A DNA stretch of 64,000 bases from Halobaculum marinum (lineage in GTDB: Archaea > Halobacteriota > Halobacteria > Halobacteriales > Haloferacaceae), in NCBI RefSeq assembly GCF_029338555.1, contig NZ_CP119989.1, positions 2,046,001-2,110,000 on the forward strand, given 5' to 3'. Numbering within the stretch: position 1 is the stretch's first letter; every line of letters starts with the position of its first letter. A program made the translations under genes and the position numbers. A model generated the notes under the pieces. The model did not search any database and was not told where the DNA came from. It saw nothing but the letters and a program-made list of their open reading frames with translations. Positions 7,917-15,357 of the stretch are shown here, piece after piece.

Positions 7917-7968
7917 GTCGGCGAGTCGACGCGGGTCGCGAAAACGGTGGGGGTCGGCGGGTGCCGGA

Positions 7969-8745
7969 CTACTCGTCGACGGGTTCGTCGCCGTCCTCGG
8001 ACTCGGCCTCGGGGGCGGCCAGCAGGCTGAACTCGTCGAGGTACCCCTCGATGGACGCGGCGTCGTGGTCGACGTACTGCTCGTCGCCGACCTCGATCGT
8101 CGCCAGGCCGACACCGTCGGGTTCGAGCCCCGTCTCCTCGCCGGACTCAGACAGCGCCGAGAGGGCGAGTTCGATCCCTTCCTCCAGGGTGAGTTCTTCG
8201 TGGTACTCCGCTTCGAGGTGTTCGCGCACGTCGGCGCGGTTCGCGCCGATGGACAGCGCCTTCCACTCGTAGGGGGTTCCCGAGGGGTCCGTCTCGAACA
8301 GGCGCGGTTCGCCGTTCTCGATGCCGCCGACGATGAGCGCGACGCCGAACGGGCGAGCGCCGCCGACCTGCGTGTACTGCTGGATGTGGTCGGTGACCGT
8401 CTTCGTCAGCGTCTCGATGCCCATCTCCTCGCCGTAGCGCAGGCGGTTCACCTGTGCCTGCCGACGGGCGAAGTCGATGAGTTGGCGTGCGTCGGCGACG
8501 TGACCCGCGCTGGCGATGCCGACGTGGTCGTCGATCTTGTGGAGTTTCTCGACGGAGGCCGGCTCCATCAGCTCCGAGCGCGAGCGCTTGTCCGCCGCGA
8601 GCACGACGCCCTCGGCCGTGCGCACCCCGACGCTCGCCGTGCCTCGTTTGACCGCTTCGCGCGCGTACTCGACCTGGTAGAGGCGACCGTCCGGGGAGAA
8701 GATAGTGATCCCCCGGTCGTACGCCTGCTGTTGTTGTCCCTGCAT
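7969..8745 (-). CDS. psmA: 20S proteasome alpha subunit
   Basis: 258 residues. The alpha-type signature is at the N-terminus (MQGQQQQAYDRGITIFSPDG, then RLYQVEYAREAVKRG). This forms the gating strand and outer ring of the archaeal 20S proteasome; the C-terminus is an acidic haloarchaeal tail. No propeptide or catalytic Thr is present, as expected for alpha. It starts 4 nt after rnp2 stops. In many archaea proteasome and RNase P/exosome genes share one superoperon, and this arrangement is a shortened version of it. PsmB and PAN are not in the window. Confidence 0.97.
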   Translation of the reverse strand: MQGQQQQAYDRGITIFSPDGRLYQVEYAREAVKRGTASVGVRTAEGVVLAADKRSRSELMEPASVEKLHKIDDHVGIASAGHVADARQLIDFARRQAQVNRLRYGEEMGIETLTKTVTDHIQQYTQVGGARPFGVALIVGGIENGEPRLFETDPSGTPYEWKALSIGANRADVREHLEAEYHEELTLEEGIELALSALSESGEETGLEPDGVGLATIEVGDEQYVDHDAASIEGYLDEFSLLAAPEAESEDGDEPVDE

Positions 8746-8749
8746 TGTG

Positions 8750-9286
8750 TCAGTTGTCGTCCGAATCCGCGCCGTTCGCCGGGTCGGACCGCCCCGGTAC
8801 GGAGGTGTCTGTGTCCGTCGCGCCCACGTAGCCGTCTCCCGTCACGACGTCGACGGCGCCGTCGTCGCGCCGACGACCGGTGGCGCGCACGTCGCCGGGA
8901 GCGAGCACGACGGTGCTCTCGTCACCAAATCCGCCCGCGCCGCCTAAATAGCTTTCCTCACCGGCCCGTATCGTCCCCGAGACGGCGCGTACTCGGAGGC
9001 CGATCGGCTCGCCGTCGACCTCGTCGACACACGCCAGCGCGGCCCGAGCGCGCTCGACCTCGCCGCGCCGGACGCGCACGACGGCCGCCCCCGAACCGTC
9101 GGCGAACCGGAAGCGGACGACCGTCAGGTCGGCGTCGGCGCTCCCCGGGTCGCCCAGGAGGTTCTGGGCGGCGTACCACACCTCGCGCTGGAACGGGCCC
9201 CGCGAGAGGGTCGCGTCCGCCCACGACTCCACCTCGACTACGAGGTAGCGCCACCGCGGTCGGAGGTGTTTCGGGAGGTGTTTCAC
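8750..9286 (-). CDS. rnp2: RNase P protein component 2 (Pop5/Rpp14 family)
   Basis: 178 residues, GTG start (MKHLPKHLRPRWRYLVVEVES). Pop5 binds RNase P RNA with Rpp30 and supports 5' maturation of tRNAs. The core of about 120 residues includes FQREVWYAAQNLLGD and VVRVRRGEVERARAALACV. The last 50 residues are an acidic, low-complexity extension (ATDTDTSVPGRSDPANG) not needed for the fold. Family proteins are usually 120-150 residues, so this tail is a haloarchaeal addition. The partner rnp3 is two genes upstream in the same operon, which strengthens the call. Confidence 0.93.
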   Translation of the reverse strand: MKHLPKHLRPRWRYLVVEVESWADATLSRGPFQREVWYAAQNLLGDPGSADADLTVVRFRFADGSGAAVVRVRRGEVERARAALACVDEVDGEPIGLRVRAVSGTIRAGEESYLGGAGGFGDESTVVLAPGDVRATGRRRDDGAVDVVTGDGYVGATDTDTSVPGRSDPANGADSDDN

Positions 9287-9299
9287 GCCGGGTCCCCGT

Positions 9300-9959
9300 T
9301 CACGTCTCCCGGTCGGCGGTGACGACGCGCTCGGCAGTGATCACGCCGACCTGGTCGTGGACGCGGTCGACGTGGGTCACGGCGTACCCCGCGCTCGTGA
9401 ACATCTCGACGAGGCTCCCGACCGTCGCCGGGTCGTCGACCTCGGGGCTGTAGAACGGATCGGAGGGGTCCGGTTCCTCGAAGAACATCACGTCGCCGAG
9501 GACGATCCGACGGGGACCGGCCGACTCGTCGCCGTCGGCGCTGCCGCCGTCGAGCGCCGCCCACGTCTCGATCGCTTCGCGCTTCTCGTCGTCCGCGAGG
9601 TGGTGGAGCGCGAAGTTCGAGGTGACGACGTGCGCCACGCCGTCGTACTGCGGGTCGCGGAACTCGCCGTAGTCGAACGCGACGTTCTCGATCCCCGCGT
9701 CGGCGGCCTTCTGCTCGGCCTGCTCCAACATCCCCTCGCTCACGTCGCGTCCGACGACGCGTTCGGCGTCGGCAGCGAGTGCGAGCGCGATGGCGCCCGT
9801 CCCGGTGCCCAGGTCGAGGACGGTGTCGGTGTCCGTCGGCGCCGCCCGCTGGATCACGAGGCTCGCGCACGCCTCGTACTCCTCGCTGTTCTGCTCGTCG
9901 TCGTAGTCGGCGGCGATCTCCGAGAACCGCGCCGCGTGGTCAGCGATCGACTTCTTCAC
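9300..9959 (-). CDS. class I SAM-dependent methyltransferase inside the RNase P operon
   Basis: 219 residues, GTG start. Rossmann-fold motif I is VLDLGTGTGAIALAL near residues 47-61, the acidic loop-2 residue is in VVGRDVSEGML, and motif IV is VVTSNFALHHLAD. The sequence resembles UbiE/ubiquinone-type small-molecule methyltransferases, but the position is conserved between rnp3 (overlapping by 20 nt) and rnp2 (13-nt gap), which suggests an RNA-linked role. An inserted acidic loop (DGGSADGDESAG) is present. The substrate is unknown. Confidence 0.85.
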   Translation of the reverse strand: MKKSIADHAARFSEIAADYDDEQNSEEYEACASLVIQRAAPTDTDTVLDLGTGTGAIALALAADAERVVGRDVSEGMLEQAEQKAADAGIENVAFDYGEFRDPQYDGVAHVVTSNFALHHLADDEKREAIETWAALDGGSADGDESAGPRRIVLGDVMFFEEPDPSDPFYSPEVDDPATVGSLVEMFTSAGYAVTHVDRVHDQVGVITAERVVTADRET

Positions 9960-10674
9960 ACCTGTCGACTCGGACCCCCGGGGAAATGAACTCGGCGGAC
10001 AGCCGTTCGCGATTGCGCGCCGCCAGTCGTCCCCACTCGGCGAGGCCGTCGCGCACCCAGTCCGGGTCGAACCCCAACTCGCGACCCAGCGCGACGAGTT
10101 CGCGCGGTCCCCGCACGTGGAGGTGGGAGGCGGGCCGGGCGCTCACGACGTACGGCGCGTCGTAGTGCCCGACGATCTCTCGGAGTTTGCGGAGCCCTCG
10201 AAGCGCCTGCACTCGCGCCCCGCCCGACTCGCGCAGCGCGGGCCCGAAGTCGAACTCGACGCGCGTCCCGTGGGTCGCGGCGGCCTTGGCGAGCACGTGG
10301 TTGAACCCACCGTCGCCGGACAGCGGCGCCGCGAGCACGTCCACCCGGTCCTGCTCGACCGCGAACCGGTTGAGCGCGTTCGTCCCGCCGCGCACGAGCA
10401 CGAGCGGGTAGTCCGGCCGGAAGTTGCCGACGGCGCCGCTGGCGGACGACGGTTCGTCGGCGACCACCTCGACGGCGGGCACCACGTCCACGCCGTACCG
10501 CTCCCGGAGGGCCTCGGCGTCGAACTCGGCGGTTCGGGTCCGAACGACGAGGCCGTCGTAGCCGTACCGGCGCGCGGTCTGCGCGAACCGTGCGACCGTC
10601 GCGTCGCCCTCGGGGTAGGCGGTGACCGCCTCGTACGGACCCACGTCGTCGGGGTCGGCGGACGCATCGCTCAC
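9940..10674 (-). CDS. rnp3: RNase P protein component 3 (Rpp30 family)
   Basis: 244 residues, GTG start. TIM-barrel-like Rpp30 fold of the PHP superfamily: RYGYDGLVVRTRT, DYPLVLVRGGTNALNRFAVEQDRVDVLAAP, and the conserved GGFNHVLAKAA / RVEFDFGPAL blocks. It partners Pop5 (rnp2) on RNase P RNA. The start codon overlaps the stop of the upstream folCP gene (GTGA), showing translational coupling of folate and tRNA-processing genes. Its 3' end overlaps the methyltransferase gene. The length is normal for haloarchaea. Confidence 0.93.
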   Translation of the reverse strand: MSDASADPDDVGPYEAVTAYPEGDATVARFAQTARRYGYDGLVVRTRTAEFDAEALRERYGVDVVPAVEVVADEPSSASGAVGNFRPDYPLVLVRGGTNALNRFAVEQDRVDVLAAPLSGDGGFNHVLAKAAATHGTRVEFDFGPALRESGGARVQALRGLRKLREIVGHYDAPYVVSARPASHLHVRGPRELVALGRELGFDPDWVRDGLAEWGRLAARNRERLSAEFISPGVRVDRCEEVDR

Positions 10675-13190
10675 GCGTCGTCCCCGCTCTCTGCCCCGCC
10701 CACGGCGTCGAAGCCCTCGGGGTCGGCGACGGCGCTCGCGACCCTGACGGCCGCGACGTTCTCGGCGGCGTCGTGCACGCGGACGATGTCTGCGCCGTTG
10801 GCGGCCGCCAGTGCCGTCGCCGCGACCGTGCCGTTCGGCGCGTCGCCGGGCGCCTCCCCGGTCAACGCGAACATCGACTTGTGCGAGTGGCCGACCAACA
10901 CCGGACAGCCCAACGCCTCGAACTCCCCGAGTCGACCGAGCAGTTCGAAGTTCTCGCGAGGCGTCTTCCCGAAGCCGAGCCCTGGGTCGACGATCACGTT
11001 CTCCCGGAGGATGCCGGCCTTCTCAGCCAGGAGGACGCGCTCGCCCAACTCGGCGATCACGTCCTCGACCACGTCGTCGTACTCGACCTCCTTGTCCGGG
11101 ACCACCGGCGCGTCGATGCTGTGCATGACGATCACCGGCACGTCGCGGTCGGCGGCGACGAAGCGCATCTCCGGGTCCGCGAGGCCGGTCACGTCGTTGA
11201 GCACGTCCGCGCCGGCGTCGAGCGCCGCCTTCGCCACCGCGGCCTTCCGCGTGTCGACCGAGATCAGCGCGTCCGCGTCGGCGACCGCCTCGATGACGGG
11301 GACGATCCGCGCGATCTCCTCGTCGACGGGCACCTCGTCGGCGCCCGGGCGGGTCGACTCCCCGCCCACGTCGATGATGTCCACGCCGGCGTCCACGAGC
11401 GCCTCCGCCTGCGCCAGCGCGTCCGCCTCGTCGAAGAACTCTCCGCCGTCGTGGAACGAGTCCGGCGTGACGTTGAGGATCCCCATCACCGCAGTCCCGT
11501 CGTCCCACGGGTACGTCGTCGACGTGGTCGCCGTGGGGGCGCCGTCACCGACCGTGTCGGCGAGCCCGACGCGCTCGCGGAGGTCGGCGGCGACGCCCGA
11601 CAGGCCGTGCCCGCGGTCGGCGAGCGCGTCGACCAACGCAGCGAACTCGGCGTGGCTCCCGGAGAGGACGACCTCTGCGAGTTCCCCGCCGCCGACGCCG
11701 CTGACGCCACAGGCGACGCCCGCGCGGGCCGCCTCGCGTCGCAGGTGCGTCGCCTGCGTCTCCGACACTCCGGTCTTCACCGTCTCGTGGACCGCCTCCG
11801 CGGCGGTCTCGTCGACCTCGTCGTCGGGGACGTTCGCGTCCGCGAGCGCCGCCCGCACCGCGCGTTCGTCGGGGAACGACTTCGGGACCACCTGTCGCGT
11901 CCACGCGGTGCGGGCCTCCGCGACGCAGAACAACGACCCCGTGAGCAGCACGCAGTCGTCGGCGTCGGCGACCGCCCGGGCCTCCGCCAGCGCGTCCGCG
12001 ACCGACCCACCCGCGGTCACGTCGGCGTCCCACGCGCGCTCGAACACGCGGGCGAGCACCTCGGGGTCCTCCGCGCGGTCGAGCGTCGGCGCGCAGGTGT
12101 ACACCGTGTCGGCCGCGGGGAGCGCGGCGGCCATCTCGTCGTGGTCTTTGTCGTGCATCGCGCCGAACACGAGGTGGAGGTCGTCGTACTCGAACTCGGC
12201 GAGCGTCTCCGCGAGCGTCTCGCAGGCGGCGGGGTTGTGCGCGCCGTCGAGGACGACGAGCGGGTCGGTGCGCATCACCTCGAACCGGCCGGGCCAGTGG
12301 GCGTTTCGCAGGCCTCGTGCCAACGTCGGGCCGTCGGTGACGCCCAACTCGCGCACGAGTGCGGCGGCGACGCCGGCGTTCGTCGCCTGGTACGCACCCA
12401 ACAGGGGGACGCGCGTCTCGACGGCCCACCCGTCGCCGACGAGCGCGACCAGCGACTCCTGTGGGCTGACGGCTCCCTCGTACGTCGCCGACAGGTCCGC
12501 CTCCTTCGCGGGCGGGCCGGCGTCGGGGCCCGCGACGGTGACGACGTTGCTCCCGCGGTCGCCGGCCACCTCTCGGACCGTCGCCAGCGCGGCGCCGTCG
12601 GTCGCGGTGACGAGCGGGCCGCCGGCGGGCGCGACCTTCGCTTTCGTGCGCGCGATCTCTTCGACGGTGTCGCCGAGCACGGCGGTGTGTTCCAGCGAGA
12701 CGTTCGTCACGGCGGCGGCGACGGGGTCGACGACGCTCGTCGCGTCGAACTCCCCGCCCATGCCGACCTCCAGCACGGCGACGTCGACCCCGGCGCGGTC
12801 GAAGCGCCACAGCGCCAGCGCGGTGACGACTTCGAAGAACGTCAGCGGCTCGCCGTCGGCGGCCCGCTCGACCAGCCACGGCTTCGCGGCCTCCACGAAC
12901 GCGGTCACCTCGGATCGGGGGACGGCTCGACCGTCGACGCGGACCCGCTCGCGGAGGTTCTCGAAATGGGGCGAGGTGTACAGGCCGACGCGGCGCCCGT
13001 CCTCGCGGAGGACGGACTCGACCATGCGGGCGACGCTCCCCTTCCCGTTCGTCCCCGCGACCTGGACGAAGTCGACCCCCTCGTGAGGGTCGCCCAGGTG
13101 GGCCAACAGGTCGCGCACCGACTCGGTGCCCGGCTTGACCTGGAAGCGCCGGAGGTCGAAGAGGAAGTTCGCCGCCTCGTAGTAGCGCAT
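10671..13190 (-). CDS. folCP: bifunctional dihydrofolate/folylpolyglutamate synthase - dihydropteroate synthase fusion
   Basis: 839 residues. The N-terminal half is FolC: P-loop AGTNGKGSV at 45-53, SPHFENLRERVRVDG, and DGAHNPAA for ligase catalysis. The C-terminal part, from about residue 568, is FolP: GILNVTPDSFHDGG, VGGESTRPGADEV, GFGKTPRENFELL and VGHSHKSMFA. About 130 residues between them form a linker or extra N-terminal FolP segment. This fused order is known in haloarchaea. It joins pterin-pABA condensation to glutamylation in one chain. The start at MRYYEAANF lies 26 nt downstream of a TATA-like CCATAAGC, so a leaderless mRNA is likely; in-frame upstream codons are therefore excluded. 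It heads the operon running to the acetyltransferase. Confidence 0.93.
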   Translation of the reverse strand: MRYYEAANFLFDLRRFQVKPGTESVRDLLAHLGDPHEGVDFVQVAGTNGKGSVARMVESVLREDGRRVGLYTSPHFENLRERVRVDGRAVPRSEVTAFVEAAKPWLVERAADGEPLTFFEVVTALALWRFDRAGVDVAVLEVGMGGEFDATSVVDPVAAAVTNVSLEHTAVLGDTVEEIARTKAKVAPAGGPLVTATDGAALATVREVAGDRGSNVVTVAGPDAGPPAKEADLSATYEGAVSPQESLVALVGDGWAVETRVPLLGAYQATNAGVAAALVRELGVTDGPTLARGLRNAHWPGRFEVMRTDPLVVLDGAHNPAACETLAETLAEFEYDDLHLVFGAMHDKDHDEMAAALPAADTVYTCAPTLDRAEDPEVLARVFERAWDADVTAGGSVADALAEARAVADADDCVLLTGSLFCVAEARTAWTRQVVPKSFPDERAVRAALADANVPDDEVDETAAEAVHETVKTGVSETQATHLRREAARAGVACGVSGVGGGELAEVVLSGSHAEFAALVDALADRGHGLSGVAADLRERVGLADTVGDGAPTATTSTTYPWDDGTAVMGILNVTPDSFHDGGEFFDEADALAQAEALVDAGVDIIDVGGESTRPGADEVPVDEEIARIVPVIEAVADADALISVDTRKAAVAKAALDAGADVLNDVTGLADPEMRFVAADRDVPVIVMHSIDAPVVPDKEVEYDDVVEDVIAELGERVLLAEKAGILRENVIVDPGLGFGKTPRENFELLGRLGEFEALGCPVLVGHSHKSMFALTGEAPGDAPNGTVAATALAAANGADIVRVHDAAENVAAVRVASAVADPEGFDAVGGAESGDDA

Positions 13191-13332
13191 GTCACCACGG
13201 ATTCGGGGCGCGCGCTTATGGCTAACGGGAGCGGACCCGCCGCGATCGTGTCGCGGCCGGCACACGACAACGGCCCACTGGGACACTGAACGTTCACCGC
13301 TGTACGGTCGACCTACTCGACTCTCGCCCCTG

Positions 13333-13372
13333 TATAACAACGGACGCCCGACCCGTCTATCCGGCTGGTGAG
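13333..13372 (+). promoter_or_regulatory. promoter and ribosome-binding site of the DUF1059 gene
   Basis: TATA box TATAAC at 13333-13338, followed about 30 nt later by a Shine-Dalgarno-like GGTGAG (13367-13372) 7 nt before the ATG. The spacing predicts a short 5' leader, in contrast to the leaderless folCP promoter (TATA near 13216) on the opposite strand of the same divergent region. Confidence 0.55.
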
Positions 13373-13379
13373 ACACATC

Positions 13380-13547
13380 ATGGCACACCAGATCTCCTGT
13401 GAAGACGCTGGGATGGACTGCGCGTTCGTGGTACAGTCCGAATCAGACGACGAGCTCGTCGAGATGGCGTTGCTGCACGGCGAGAACCAGCACAACGTCG
13501 AGATGAGCGAGGCGGACGTCCGCGAGTTGATCAAGCCCGCGGGCTGA
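13380..13547 (+). CDS. DUF1059 family small protein
   Basis: 55 residues: MAHQISCEDAGMDCAFVVQS, then an acidic helix with MALLHGENQHNVEMS and DVRELIKP. This matches the DUF1059 family of about 55-65 residues, with two N-terminal cysteines (C7, C14) and a conserved C-terminal 'H..H' region that could bind metal. The function of the family is not established. The gene is divergent from folCP and convergent with purN/H, and its own TATA box and ribosome-binding site support that it is expressed. Confidence 0.85.
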   Translation: MAHQISCEDAGMDCAFVVQSESDDELVEMALLHGENQHNVEMSEADVRELIKPAG

Positions 13548-13597
13548 TCCGACCGTCAGTCGTCCCCCGAGCTCCGTTTTCTCCGACCGTCAGTCGT
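13548..13597. repeat. 16-bp exact direct repeat at a convergent gene junction
   Basis: TCCGACCGTCAGTCGT occurs at 13548-13563, immediately after the DUF1059 stop, and again at 13582-13597, where it covers the purN/H stop codon. The copies are 34 nt apart. This could be a small duplication created by slippage or recombination. Confidence 0.7.
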
Positions 13598-15179
13598 GGC
13601 GGAACGCCCGGTCGCCAGTGAACACCATCGCCATGTCGTGTTCGTCAGCCGCGGCGATCACCTTGTCGTCGTTCACGGACCCGCCGGGCTGGATAACCGC
13701 CTCGATGCCGGCCTCGGCGGCCTCCTCGATGCCGTCCGGGAACGGGAAGAACGCGTCCGAGGCCATCACGGCGCCCTCGGCGGACTTGCCCTCGGCGTCC
13801 TTCTCGGCTTTCATCGCGGCCAGCGTCACCGCGTCGACGCGGCTCACCTGCCCCATCCCGACGCCGACCGTCTCCGTGCCGGTGGCGAACAGGATGCCGT
13901 TCGACTTCACGTGCTTCATGACGCGCCACGCGAACAGCATCGTCTCGATTTCGTCGTCGGTGGGGGCACGCTCGGTGACGACCTCCAGATCGTCGCGTTC
14001 GGGCGCCTGCAAGTCCCGCTCTTGCACGAGCCGCCCGCCGACGATGGGCTTCTCCGTGAGCGTCTCCGGTCGTTCGGCGAACGTGGCTTCGTCGCCCACG
14101 TCGAGCACGCGGAGGTTGTCCTTCGAGCAGAGCACGTCGAGCGCGTCGGCGGAGTAGCCGGGCGCGACGACGACCTCTTTGAACGAGTCGACGATCAGTT
14201 CCGCCGTCTCGGCGTCGCACTCGCGGTTGAGGGCGACGATGCCGCCGAAGGCGGACTTCGCGTCCGTCGACAGCGCGTCGGCGTACGCCTCGGCGAGCGT
14301 GTCGGCGGTCGCACAGCCCGCGGGGTTCGTGTGTTTGATCACCGCGGCCGCCGGCTCGTCGAACTCCTTGACGAGGTTGAGGGCGCCGTCGGCGTCGTTG
14401 TAGTTGTTGTACGAGAGCTTCTTGGCGCCCTCGTTGAGCTGGTCGGCGCTCACGACGTTCGCCTCGTCACACGTCGTGTCGGCGTACAGCGCGGCGTCCT
14501 GGTGGGGGTTCTCCCCGTAGCGCAACTCGCGCACGCGGTCCTCGCTGGTCGTCCGGCGCGCCGGGAACTCGCCGCCGTCGTCGCCGTCGACGTGGACCTC
14601 GTGGGCGTCGAGGTCGACCGAGACGCGGTCCTCGGCGAACCACTTCACCGCTCGCGGGTACGCCGCGAACTCCGCCTCGTACAGCACGCGTTCCTTCAGG
14701 TCGGCCTCGGTGTCGCCCTCGTACACGGGGACCGTCTCCTGGGTGACGATGGGACCGCCGTCGACCTCCTCGGTGGCGACGTGGACGGTACAGCCGGTCT
14801 GGCGGACGCCGGCCTCGAGGACGCGCTCGTGGACGTCGTTGCCGGCGAACGACGGCAGCAGCGACGGGTGGACGTTCAGCGTCGTCGGCGTGGCGTCGAG
14901 GAACGTGTCCGTCAGCACGCGCATGTAGCCGTCGAGACAGACCATGTCGAAGTCGTAGTCGGCGAGCGCGTCGAGGACCCGCTCCTCGTGGGCTTCCCGC
15001 GCCTCGCCGTCGTCGCGCTCGACCACCTCGGTCGCCACGTCGCGTTTCGCCATCGCGTCGAGCACCGGCGCGTCGCCGTCGTTCGTGAGGACGACCGACA
15101 GTTCGGCCCCGCCGGGGGCTCGGTCAGCGATGTTCCGGAGGTTGCGCCCGCGGTTGCTCGCCATGCCCGCGATCTTCAT
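13590..15179 (-). CDS. purNH: bifunctional GAR transformylase - AICAR transformylase fusion
   Basis: 529 residues. The N-terminal ~190 residues are a PurN-type glycinamide ribonucleotide formyltransferase: KIAGMASNRGRNLRNI, catalytic His in NVHPSLLPSF and Asp in VDGGPIVTQ. From about residue 205 an AICAR formyltransferase domain follows, equivalent to the C-terminal part of bacterial PurH: RYGENPHQDAALY, KLSYNNYNDADGALNLV, IKHTNPAGCA, then SDAFFPFPDGIEEA. The IMP cyclohydrolase half of PurH is absent, as usual in archaea that use PurO. Both enzymes use 10-formyl-tetrahydrofolate, so the fusion links two steps of purine synthesis. The start at MKIAGMASN is set by the PurN fold. It is divergent from purB. 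Confidence 0.93.
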   Translation of the reverse strand: MKIAGMASNRGRNLRNIADRAPGGAELSVVLTNDGDAPVLDAMAKRDVATEVVERDDGEAREAHEERVLDALADYDFDMVCLDGYMRVLTDTFLDATPTTLNVHPSLLPSFAGNDVHERVLEAGVRQTGCTVHVATEEVDGGPIVTQETVPVYEGDTEADLKERVLYEAEFAAYPRAVKWFAEDRVSVDLDAHEVHVDGDDGGEFPARRTTSEDRVRELRYGENPHQDAALYADTTCDEANVVSADQLNEGAKKLSYNNYNDADGALNLVKEFDEPAAAVIKHTNPAGCATADTLAEAYADALSTDAKSAFGGIVALNRECDAETAELIVDSFKEVVVAPGYSADALDVLCSKDNLRVLDVGDEATFAERPETLTEKPIVGGRLVQERDLQAPERDDLEVVTERAPTDDEIETMLFAWRVMKHVKSNGILFATGTETVGVGMGQVSRVDAVTLAAMKAEKDAEGKSAEGAVMASDAFFPFPDGIEEAAEAGIEAVIQPGGSVNDDKVIAAADEHDMAMVFTGDRAFRHD

Positions 15180-15229
15180 ACGCGACGACTCCCGCGCCGC
15201 CGGTAAGGGCGTTGCGGTCCAGTGCCGCA

Positions 15230-15293
15230 ACTTATGCACGAACGCGCATCGTATCGGCGTTCGACGCGCGACTGTGGCAGGTCCGTATGCACG
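15230..15293. promoter_or_regulatory. divergent purNH-purB promoter region with a repeated TATGCACG element
   Basis: The 178-nt divergent region holds two direct copies of TATGCACG (15233-15240 and 15286-15293), each followed by A or C, then ACG. The left copy overlaps the minus-strand TATA-like CATAAG that would serve purNH. Two copies in a promoter shared by purine genes could be sites for a purine-responsive regulator. No SD sequence stands out for either gene. Confidence 0.4.
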
Positions 15294-15357
15294 CACGTGG
15301 TGTCTCTGGCACCGAGCGACCGAAACCGCTTTGCCGCGAGCGGCAGGACCGCCGGAC

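Noticed and set aside
10117-13086. A 989-codon open frame on the plus strand opposite folCP
   Set aside because: Ser/Thr/Ala-rich, no folded-domain pattern; a GC-codon-bias shadow of the true gene.
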